Assembly (NCBI GenBank): GCA_026785985.1
Contig: JAJAYX010000460.1
Span: forward strand, 1 to 9,315
From: Rudanella sp.
GTDB lineage: Bacteria > Bacteroidota > Bacteroidia > Cytophagales > Spirosomataceae
Direction of reading: 5' to 3'
Length of the DNA stretch: 9,315 nt
Within the stretch, counting starts at the first letter, position 1. Each line of letters begins with the position of its first letter. A program made the position numbers and the translations under genes. The notes under the pieces are model-generated. The model did no database searches and had not been told where the DNA came from. It was given only the letters and a program-made list of their open reading frames with translations. Below are positions 1 through 5,726 of the stretch, one piece after another.

Positions 1-916
1 CGCGGCCCGTGGGTTCATAAACCCGAAGGAGCTCAGCCCGTCCCCGAACCGCCACCACCGAATCGGCGGGGGTTAGGCTGGCCCTGGGGGGGGGCTGGGG
101 TTTCATCCGGTAGCTGGCAATGCCGCTGCTGAGTTCAATACCCATTGTTTCGTCGGTGCGTTCGCGCCGGGTGATGCGCGGCTTTGTGAAACCCCGGAAG
201 CCGATTAGGTCAATATCGTCGTAGTTTCGGTTGAGGTTCACGAGTGTATCGCGGAAGCCCACGCGCTCGCCGGGCTGGTTGTTCACAAGGTTTAGGTCGG
301 CATCCTGAAAAGCATATGGTTGGTATAATCCCGCTTTGATGTTTTCGATCAGGTAAATGCCGTTGGTATCGGTTCGGGCAAAATAAGATGGCCGTTTCCG
401 TTGCACAGGCAGCGTGTCGTTGGGCCCGAACAAGCCCACCACCATATTGAAAATGGGTTTTTTCGTGTCAGAATCCAGTATGGTTCCACCAAGATGAAGG
501 GAGTCGATAGCCGACCCAGTGCTGAACACGAGTTTCGGATTTTCGGCCACGTTGCGCTCCGTTACATCACGAATGGCATCGGCAAAGCTGATAGTATAGG
601 TGGTATTGGGTTTGAAGTTATCGTTGAAAACCAGCTTGAGTCCCTGCGGCACTTGCCGAACGATGTAAGGATTGGTATCCTGGGGGGTAATCAGAAGTTT
701 CTGTTGCAGATTTTCCGCCGAAATGTATTCATCAAAATACAATTCAATGGTTTTGCCCTGGTAATTCAACTGGCGATTTTTGGGCGTACTTACCACCAAT
801 TTGGGCGCGAGTGTATCTTTTTTGCCACCCGGAGGGCTGGCTACCTGCGCACAGTTTTGCAACAAAACCGGCAACGAAAGCAGAAACAGGAAAACGAGAA
901 GTGGGCGAACTGTCAT
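1..916 (-). CDS. Surface lipoprotein with Ig-like (Big_5-type) domain, 3' end cut by window edge
   Basis: The frame is open from an ATG at 914-916 to the left edge, giving 305 residues with no stop, so the C-terminus lies outside. The N-terminus is a lipoprotein signal: hydrophobic residues 5-20, then a lipobox ending LLQNC with C22 as the likely lipidated cysteine. It is followed by the SPPGGKKDT-x-APK segment typical of Bacteroidota Ig-like lipoproteins. Residues about 37-135 look like the Ig-like domain (FDEYIS, then NTTYTISFADAI). Residues about 138-235 look like a carboxypeptidase-regulatory-type beta sandwich (GGTILDSDTKKPI, then ARTDTNGIYLIENIKAG). It is probably anchored in the envelope. 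Its role is unknown; related proteins are simply called Ig-like domain-containing. The ATG directly abuts the TAA of the Uma2 gene upstream, so translation is probably coupled. A run of nine G at 86-94 encodes a Pro-Pro-Pro stretch. Confidence 0.85.
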   Translation of the reverse strand, partial: MTVRPLLVFLFLLSLPVLLQNCAQVASPPGGKKDTLAPKLVVSTPKNRQLNYQGKTIELYFDEYISAENLQQKLLITPQDTNPYIVRQVPQGLKLVFNDNFKPNTTYTISFADAIRDVTERNVAENPKLVFSTGSAIDSLHLGGTILDSDTKKPIFNMVVGLFGPNDTLPVQRKRPSYFARTDTNGIYLIENIKAGLYQPYAFQDADLNLVNNQPGERVGFRDTLVNLNRNYDDIDLIGFRGFTKPRITRRERTDETMGIELSSGIASYRMKPQPPPRASLTPADSVVAVRGRAELLRVYEPTGR

Positions 917-1507
917 TTATTGAATACTGCGAAAAACGCGCTCATGGGATACAATCAGTTCGGGAAAAATCTGGCAGGGCACATCGCCCGATTCATAAAT
1001 ATCCACTAACTGATACTCATCGTTTTCTAAAACATACACATTAATGGCTTTTTCTTTGGGTTGAACAATCCAGTATTCCCGAACGCCAGATTGTTCGTAC
1101 AACAAAAATTTTTCGTTGAAATCTTTCTTGGCGGTGCGGGGCGAGGTAATCTCAATAACCCAGTCGGGTGCCCCCATGCACCCGTCATCATCTAATTTGG
1201 CAGGGTCACAAATAACGCAAATATCGGGTTGAACAACGGTATGAATCTGCTCTGGCTTTTTCTTGTTGGGAATAGGCAAACGAACGTCGAATGGGGCATC
1301 ATACACCTCACATCGTTTTTCATCAAAATACAGTCGTAAAGCAAATGACAACCGCCCGGCTGCATTTTGGTGCATCCGCTTGGGGGCGGGCGACATCAGG
1401 TAAATTTTCCCTTTGATCAATTCGACCTGCTCATCGAATTGCCATTTCAGGTAGTCGGCGTAGGTGTAGGTGCCTTTGGGGTCGAGTTGTGAGATGTCCG
1501 TAATCAT
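917..1507 (-). CDS. Uma2-family (DUF820) putative PD-(D/E)XK endonuclease
   Basis: The protein has 196 residues when started at the ATG at 1507. A longer reading from a TTG at 1528 adds seven residues, but they fall inside a heptad repeat and are unlikely to be translated. Family signs, in order: VELIKGKIYLMSPAP with E29, VQPDICVICD with D95, GAPDWVIEITSP with E119, then K127 or K133, and the closing LLYEQSGVREYWIVQP. D95, E119 and a following lysine fit the PD-(D/E)XK nuclease core. Length is normal for the family (about 180-200). Uma2 proteins are abundant in cyanobacteria and some Bacteroidota. Nuclease activity is predicted from the fold, and the cellular role is not established. It is the first gene of a two-gene unit with the lipoprotein, whose ATG follows its stop codon without a gap. 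Confidence 0.9.
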   Translation of the reverse strand: MITDISQLDPKGTYTYADYLKWQFDEQVELIKGKIYLMSPAPKRMHQNAAGRLSFALRLYFDEKRCEVYDAPFDVRLPIPNKKKPEQIHTVVQPDICVICDPAKLDDDGCMGAPDWVIEITSPRTAKKDFNEKFLLYEQSGVREYWIVQPKEKAINVYVLENDEYQLVDIYESGDVPCQIFPELIVSHERVFRSIQ

Positions 1508-1514
1508 AATTGCC

Positions 1515-1584
1515 TGTCCAAAATTCAATGTCCAAAATCCAGTATCGAATAACCAACGTCTAATATCCTGTATCCAACACCCAA
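1515..1584. repeat. Degenerate heptanucleotide array, ten units
   Basis: Ten consecutive 7-bp units fit one pattern on the plus strand: tgtccaa, aattcaa, tgtccaa, aatccag, tatcgaa, taaccaa, cgtctaa, tatcctg, tatccaa, cacccaa. The consensus is TATCCAA, or TTGGATA in the sense of the Uma2 gene. The phase is unbroken over 70 bp. One further 7-bp step (1508-1514) ends exactly at the Uma2 start codon. In the other direction the array runs into the predicted -7 promoter element, so most of it would form the Uma2 5' untranslated leader. Confidence 0.8.
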
Positions 1585-1589
1585 AGTTA
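1582..1589 (-). promoter_or_regulatory. Putative Bacteroidota -7 element for the Uma2-lipoprotein unit
   Basis: On the minus strand these bases read TAACTTTG, an exact match to the Bacteroidota TAnnTTTG -7 consensus. A TTTA on the minus strand, beginning 20 bases upstream of it, is a weak stand-in for the -33 TTTG. Transcription starting about 7 bases downstream would give a leader of about 65-70 nt made almost entirely of heptad repeats. The match is by eye only. Confidence 0.45.
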
Positions 1590-1610
1590 ACCGTTCGTCC
1601 TAAAATAAAC

Positions 1611-1639
1611 GTTCATAACCAATCGGCCTTATACTTTCG
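1611..1639 (+). promoter_or_regulatory. Weak candidate promoter for the plus-strand gene set
   Basis: TACTTTCG at 1632-1639 differs from the TAnnTTTG consensus at one of its six fixed positions. GTTC at 1611-1614 is a poor -33 candidate about 17 bases upstream. It lies 28 bp before the ATG at 1668 in the divergent intergenic region, which is where a promoter for the downstream genes would be expected. No better candidate was seen there. Confidence 0.25.
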
Positions 1640-1667
1640 TTATCATAAAAGACGTTAACGCTTTTTG

Positions 1668-2423
1668 ATGCAGGGAACCATTCTTCATTACGATTCACTC
1701 ACGGGCTGTGGCCTTTTCCGACCGGAAGCGGGCCAGCCCATTGCTTTCCGGCAAAACCAGCTTATTGATGCCCGGACGGTTTCGCCGGGGCAAGTGGTTA
1801 CGTATATTGGTTCCGGCGATGGTCTGACCATTGTTACACGCACAACCGCCCAAAACCCGGCAATCAGTTCAGGAGCGGCCAAAACTAACTCTGTTTCAGA
1901 TCAGTATAAAGCCTTAATTGACTCGGAGCCAACCCCGAAGCAAGCTGAACCTGTGACCTATTTGGAGGCTAAACTGGTTCAGTCCAACCCACAACAGATG
2001 TCGTATTCACCCCCGCCAACCCCCACTTATGCCCCTCAGCAACCGGGTCAGATATCCTTGCCCGGTGGGTTGTATAACTGGCCGGGAACGCTGGTCGCTA
2101 CAGCCGCTTTCGGGTTGTTGCTGGCAGCGGGGCAGGGTAGCAAACCGGGTAATCAGTTCGATAAAAATGTGCCGCTCATTAATTCACTTTGGGGTATGTG
2201 TGCGGCTGCCTTGCTGGCCATGACCACCTACTGGCAAGCCGTTGGTATGTCGCGGGGGCGGGTTCGTTCGGCGGTCTGGGGCGTGGCCGTTTGCTCAATA
2301 ATGGCGTATTTGCTGCAAGGTTGCCAGGGTTTCGTGGCCGATGGTGCCGCACAATGGTACATTTACGCCGTGGTTGTGTTATTTTTAATTGTGTATATTC
2401 TGCCGTACCGGGTACGGTTTTAA
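1668..2423 (+). CDS. Membrane protein with N-terminal cold-shock-like domain
   Basis: The protein has 251 residues from the ATG at 1668; a TTG one codon upstream is a less likely start. Residues 1 to about 58 (MQGTILHYDSLTGCGLF, then AFRQNQL, then GQVVTYIG) have the strand pattern of a cold-shock/OB barrel. GCGLF stands where KGFGFI would be in CspA, so aromatic RNA-binding residues are reduced. Residues about 60-135 are a polar, Pro/Gln-rich linker. Four predicted membrane helices follow at about 139-155, 172-193, 200-220 and 229-247, with a short basic tail. Barrel plus membrane anchor suggests binding of nucleic acid or another ligand at the cytoplasmic face of the inner membrane, but this is inference. 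It is the first gene of the plus-strand run, 72 bp before the vWA lipoprotein, and may share its operon. Confidence 0.75.
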   Translation: MQGTILHYDSLTGCGLFRPEAGQPIAFRQNQLIDARTVSPGQVVTYIGSGDGLTIVTRTTAQNPAISSGAAKTNSVSDQYKALIDSEPTPKQAEPVTYLEAKLVQSNPQQMSYSPPPTPTYAPQQPGQISLPGGLYNWPGTLVATAAFGLLLAAGQGSKPGNQFDKNVPLINSLWGMCAAALLAMTTYWQAVGMSRGRVRSAVWGVAVCSIMAYLLQGCQGFVADGAAQWYIYAVVVLFLIVYILPYRVRF

Positions 2424-2434
2424 ATTTTTCAAGA

Positions 2435-2483
2435 CGCGAAGGCGCAAGGATAAACTGTTCTTCCCGTCCATAGCGTCCTCGCG
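2435..2483 (+). repeat. Imperfect inverted repeat between the membrane protein and the vWA lipoprotein
   Basis: CGCGAAGGCGC (2435-2445) can pair with GCGTCCTCGCG (2473-2483): nine Watson-Crick pairs, one G-U and one A-C mismatch, around a 27-base loop. There is no U-tract after it, so it does not look like an intrinsic terminator. It ends 12 bases before the ATG of the vWA lipoprotein, so it could affect expression of that gene. GC-rich 'cgcgaagg' elements of this type recur between genes in Bacteroidota (from memory). Confidence 0.45.
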
Positions 2484-2495
2484 GTTAATAATCCA

Positions 2496-3761
2496 ATGAG
2501 AGCAATAACCATCCTATTCATTACGCTTTTGCTTGCCGGTTGCGGAGGCAACAAACGCAAGCCCAAAGACGAGAAAACTAAGCCCGCTGAAAAGGCTGCC
2601 AGCATCGCCAATATCCACTTTTTTCTGGAGACCTCGGCCAGTATGGGCGGCTACCTGAAAGGTAACACGGCGTTTAAGGACGTGGTGTCGGAGGTGGTGA
2701 ACAAGAGCAATCAGATTGCGCCCGTCACGGTTTATACCATCACCGACAAACCACAGGCCTATAGCGGTGGGGTTGGGGGCTTCGTGGAAAGCCTGGCCAC
2801 CACGCCCCTTGCCAATGGCAAAAGCTCGAAACTCCACACCATTTTTGGACAGGTAGGGGCCAAAGCTACGGGCAACGACGTGGCTATTTTCGTATCCGAC
2901 TGCATTCTCTCCTTCCCCGATGCCGACATTAAGAAGGATGCCGAAATCAACCGCAACAATGCATCGAGTGTGCTTAAAAACCAGATCAATGATCAGTTTG
3001 CAAGCCTGAGCAGCAAGGGAATCGGAGCAATGGTCTATGCCTTTAATTCGCCCTTTAACGGCACCTATTACGATTACCAGAACAAGAAAACCATGCTTTA
3101 CGAAGAGCAGCGGCCTTTCTATGTCTGGGTAATCGGCAAGCAATCGCTCGTAGCCGATTTCAACCGGCAGTTGCAGGAGAAGTTGAGCGAGAAACCTGCC
3201 CAACAACTGAGTTTTGGAGCGGCTGAGGGCCTGAAAAAGTACGATCTGTTTTTTGCCCTGAACAAAAAAGGCGATTGGCGGGCCGAGCGCGGCAACGTGA
3301 CACAAATCAAGTTTGGCCGTAAAGCCGTACCCGCCGAGTTTGCTATTGGTCTGGATTTAAGCAGCTTGCCCGCTTACGCGCAATCGACAAGCTACCTGAA
3401 AGACAACCTCGTGCTGAAAGCTGACAACGCGACGCTCAAACTCATCAATGTGCAACGGCGCGAAAACCTAAACACGACCAAGCGCATGAGCGACCGTGAG
3501 CAACAACTCCTGTCGCACAACTCGCACGTGCTGACGTTCAAAATCGAGAACCTGATAGACGATGATGCCTCGGTGAACCTGCGTTTGCCCGTCCGATTCG
3601 ATACCTGGTACGAAACCGAGTGGTCAACCATGGACGACCGCATCGAAGCGGGCCGCCGGCGCAAGACATTCGCCCTTGTTCACTTGATGAACGGTGTCCG
3701 CGAAGCCTACCAAACGAATACCAACGACTTTGTGAATTTTACGTTCAAACTGGAAAAATAA
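2496..3761 (+). CDS. Lipoprotein with von Willebrand factor A-like domain
   Basis: The protein has 421 residues. A short lipoprotein signal ends LLLAGC with C16 as the likely acylated cysteine, followed by a Lys/Glu/Pro-rich spacer (19-35). The next strand, IHFFLETSASMGGYL (40-54), matches the first strand and metal site of a vWA domain, but E45-T-S-A-S replaces the usual DxSxS. A second vWA-type strand, VAIFVSDCILSF, has D135 where the family has a conserved Asp. Residues from about 250 onward include a beta-rich region that is not recognised. vWA domains usually bind protein partners through a bound divalent metal, so this is likely an envelope adaptor facing the periplasm or surface. It lies 9 bp before the small membrane protein and upstream of the tubulin-like and actin-like genes, in an apparent operon. 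Confidence 0.75.
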   Translation: MRAITILFITLLLAGCGGNKRKPKDEKTKPAEKAASIANIHFFLETSASMGGYLKGNTAFKDVVSEVVNKSNQIAPVTVYTITDKPQAYSGGVGGFVESLATTPLANGKSSKLHTIFGQVGAKATGNDVAIFVSDCILSFPDADIKKDAEINRNNASSVLKNQINDQFASLSSKGIGAMVYAFNSPFNGTYYDYQNKKTMLYEEQRPFYVWVIGKQSLVADFNRQLQEKLSEKPAQQLSFGAAEGLKKYDLFFALNKKGDWRAERGNVTQIKFGRKAVPAEFAIGLDLSSLPAYAQSTSYLKDNLVLKADNATLKLINVQRRENLNTTKRMSDREQQLLSHNSHVLTFKIENLIDDDASVNLRLPVRFDTWYETEWSTMDDRIEAGRRRKTFALVHLMNGVREAYQTNTNDFVNFTFKLEK

Positions 3762-3770
3762 CCCTTTCTG

Positions 3771-4145
3771 ATGTTTACATCCCTCTATGAACTCTGGCTC
3801 GGCCAGAACGATGACCCGATTTATGCGGAGTCTATTTTTAACCCCGTGGGCCTCATTACGCTTCTGATCGCGTTTTTGCTGGCGGCTTTTTTTTACCTCG
3901 GATTAGGCCGCTGGAAAGCCGTTTTCTATAAAGTCGGGCCGTGGGTGATTACCCTGCTTATTACGGCTGTATTTGCATTTTCCTACGCCCTCTGGTATTC
4001 CTTAGATGCCACTGGTGCCGACGAAACGGACTCCTACATGCAGGGCTTCGGGGGCGTAAATGCGTTTTATGCCGTACTGTATTTCACCGCCTTTTCGTTC
4101 CTCTTAAAGCGATTCTCGATTTACGCTCGGCGAACACCGATTTAA
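3771..4145 (+). CDS. Small integral membrane protein, three predicted helices
   Basis: The protein has 124 residues from the ATG at 3771, 9 bp after the vWA lipoprotein, so the two are almost certainly co-transcribed. Three hydrophobic segments lie at about 25-45, 54-76 and 93-113. Short basic stretches follow helix 1 (GRWKAVFYK) and helix 3 (KRFSIYARR). An acidic loop (DATGADETDSY, about 79-89) sits between helices 2 and 3. By the positive-inside rule the basic ends would face the cytoplasm, the acidic loop and N-terminus the periplasm. No enzyme or transporter motif is seen. A role as membrane anchor or link between the outer lipoprotein and the cytoplasmic filament-like proteins is suggested by position only. 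The family is not recognised. Confidence 0.7.
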   Translation: MFTSLYELWLGQNDDPIYAESIFNPVGLITLLIAFLLAAFFYLGLGRWKAVFYKVGPWVITLLITAVFAFSYALWYSLDATGADETDSYMQGFGGVNAFYAVLYFTAFSFLLKRFSIYARRTPI

Positions 4146-4149
4146 AAAT

Positions 4150-4236
4150 AGTGATGAGTGATAAACGGTCCGCCATTGCGGTTTGCTGACGCACGAGTAT
4201 TCGTCACTCATTACTCATCGTTCATCACTCATCACT
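4150..4236 (+). repeat. Long hairpin made of heptad repeats upstream of the tubulin-like gene
   Basis: Arms 4150-4167 and 4219-4236 pair at 17 of 18 positions, with one A-C mismatch (4163/4223) and a 51-base loop. The loop holds two small perfect 4-bp stems: CCGC/GCGG at 4170-4181 and ACGA/TCGT at 4193-4204. The structure starts 5 bases after the stop codon of the membrane-protein gene and ends 8 bases before the ATG of the tubulin-like gene. No U-tract follows, so an intrinsic terminator is unlikely. It could act as an attenuator, an RNA-processing or stability element, or be a REP-like repeat. Confidence 0.75.
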
Positions 4237-4242
4237 TCTTCC
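4201..4242 (+). repeat. Heptanucleotide array TCATCAC, six units
   Basis: Six units in one phase: tcgtcac, tcattac, tcatcgt, tcatcac, tcatcac, ttcttcc. They end two bases before the ATG at 4245. The opposite strand of the same motif (gtgatga, gtgataa) forms the left arm of the hairpin at 4151-4164. The last unit is the most diverged. Confidence 0.7.
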
Positions 4243-4244
4243 TT

Positions 4245-5720
4245 ATGAAACTATTCCTTTTCGGCATCGGTGGCACCGGTACCCGCGTTTTACGCTCACT
4301 CACGATGATGTTGGCGGCCGGGGCCAAAACCCCCGCCGATTTGACCATTGTGCCGATTCTGCTCGATATGGACATGCAGAACGGCGACACCGAACGCTCG
4401 TTGCGTGTGGTCGATCAGTACCGGATTATCCGTAAGGGAGCCTACGAAGGGCCGACCGGCGCACAGGGGGTCAAAACCTTTTTTGCCACGCCCCTGCAAC
4501 CCCTCGGCACGTTGCAGGCCGAAAACGCGCAGGAGAAACTCGGCGATTCGGTGATGCCCAAACTGACCGATCACGAAGGCACCTTCGAGGAGTTTTTGCA
4601 GGTCAGCAGCATGGACGATACTGACCGCGAGCTGCTCAAACTGCTCTACGACAACTCGGCTAAACCCACCACCGCCGAACTCAAGTTGAACCTGTCGGTG
4701 GGGTTCAAAGGCAACCCCAACATCGGGAGTGTGGTGTTCAACGCACTCGAAGATTCGGCGGTTTATAAATACTTTGTGGGGGCGTTTAACAATGCCACCG
4801 ACCGGATTTTTATTGTCTCGTCCATTTTTGGGGGAACGGGTTCGTCGGGGTTTCCACAGTTGGTGAAGCTGTTGCAGCAGCCAACGCAGAAACTACCAAT
4901 CCGCAACGCCCGCAAAGGAGCTGTGACGGTGATGCCGTATTTCGCGCTCGAAGACAACTCGAACAGTTCGATTGACCAGAACCGGTTTCTGTCGAAAACC
5001 AAAGCCGCGCTGAGTTATTACCAAACGCAGGTTAACCTCGACGCGCTCTATTACATTGGCGATCAGGCCGGCGGTAAACTTTACCCAAACGTGGAAGGCG
5101 GGGCGCAACAGGTGAACAATGCCCACGTGGTGGAGATGTTGGCGGCTGCCTCGGTGCTTGACTTTGCCCGCCGACCCGCCGACGAGTTCGGTTCGGGCAA
5201 GCAGCATTACGAATTCGGGGTGAAGCGCAACGACCGCACTCTCGACCTGCCGCACTTCTACGACCGCACCTACAACGACATATTAGAACCGCTCATTCGG
5301 TTTGCCTACGCCACCAAGTTTTATACCGACTTTTTGCCCGGCAACCTCAACGAAGCCTTCGCCCGTAACCTGAACCTGAAGCAAGACATCGCGACGAACT
5401 CGTTCTATACGGCTCTGCAAAACTTCATGGCGGTGCATTTCCGGGGCTGGCTCAACGAGATGGCCCTCAACGACCGCGCCTTTGCCCCGTTTGACCTGTC
5501 GGCGGATTTCAACTCGATGGTTCGCTCGAAACAGATCGAAACGGGCTTTTTCAAGAAAGGCATCAGCGAAGGGTTCCTGCGCGATCAGGCGGGTGAAACG
5601 GAGAACAAACTGCAAAAAACGTTCCCCCAAAACGAAGCTCGCTTCATGCAAATGCTCATCGACGTGGCCGAAAAATGCCGTGAGAAATTAGAAACAGTAA
5701 ACCGACAATTAGCAGACTAA
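4245..5720 (+). CDS. Tubulin/FtsZ-superfamily protein (tubulin-like, Tubulin_2-type)
   Basis: The protein has 491 residues from the ATG at 4245. An open frame reaches back to a GTG at 4158, but that extension runs through the hairpin and heptad repeats and is unlikely to be coding. The N-terminus, MKLFLFGIGGTGTRVL, is a first beta strand plus glycine-rich T1 loop (G7-T13). IFIVSSIFGGTGSSGFPQL carries the tubulin-signature T4 loop, GGTGSSG at 196-202, which contacts nucleotide phosphates in this superfamily. LDALYYIGDQ (265-274) fits strand S6, and 291-307 fits the core helix H7. After H7 no NxDxxD/E T7 loop is visible. It is longer than FtsZ (about 350-400) and has a charged helical C-terminus. 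It likely binds GTP in the cytoplasm and may polymerise. The gene is 6 bp upstream of the actin-like gene, implying joint function. Confidence 0.8.
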   Translation: MKLFLFGIGGTGTRVLRSLTMMLAAGAKTPADLTIVPILLDMDMQNGDTERSLRVVDQYRIIRKGAYEGPTGAQGVKTFFATPLQPLGTLQAENAQEKLGDSVMPKLTDHEGTFEEFLQVSSMDDTDRELLKLLYDNSAKPTTAELKLNLSVGFKGNPNIGSVVFNALEDSAVYKYFVGAFNNATDRIFIVSSIFGGTGSSGFPQLVKLLQQPTQKLPIRNARKGAVTVMPYFALEDNSNSSIDQNRFLSKTKAALSYYQTQVNLDALYYIGDQAGGKLYPNVEGGAQQVNNAHVVEMLAAASVLDFARRPADEFGSGKQHYEFGVKRNDRTLDLPHFYDRTYNDILEPLIRFAYATKFYTDFLPGNLNEAFARNLNLKQDIATNSFYTALQNFMAVHFRGWLNEMALNDRAFAPFDLSADFNSMVRSKQIETGFFKKGISEGFLRDQAGETENKLQKTFPQNEARFMQMLIDVAEKCREKLETVNRQLAD

Positions 5721-5726
5721 CCCCCC

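Noticed and set aside
401..1009. Open frame of 202 codons on the plus strand
   Set aside because: It overlaps the antisense of the Ig-like lipoprotein and the Uma2 gene, both well supported on the minus strand.
1508..1667. CRISPR-like array or tRNA in the divergent intergenic region
   Set aside because: The periodicity is 7 bp with no spacers, and no cloverleaf or tRNA T-loop motif is present.
2514..3305. Open frame of 263 codons on the minus strand
   Set aside because: It is antisense to the vWA lipoprotein gene, which has a lipobox, a good start and recognisable motifs.
4182..4204. Possible internal promoter before the tubulin-like gene (TTTG at 4182)
   Set aside because: No acceptable TAnnTTTG follows at the right spacing. 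The nearest candidate, TATTCGTC, matches poorly.
4158..4244. GTG-initiated N-terminal extension of the tubulin-like protein
   Set aside because: The extra 29 residues would be encoded by the hairpin and heptad repeats. The ATG at 4245 starts right at the first beta strand and T1 loop expected for this superfamily.
4245..5720. Naming the tubulin-like protein FtsZ
   Set aside because: It is about 100 residues longer than FtsZ, its T4 loop reads GGTGSSG rather than GGGTGTG, the T7 motif is not visible, and there is no dcw-cluster neighbour.
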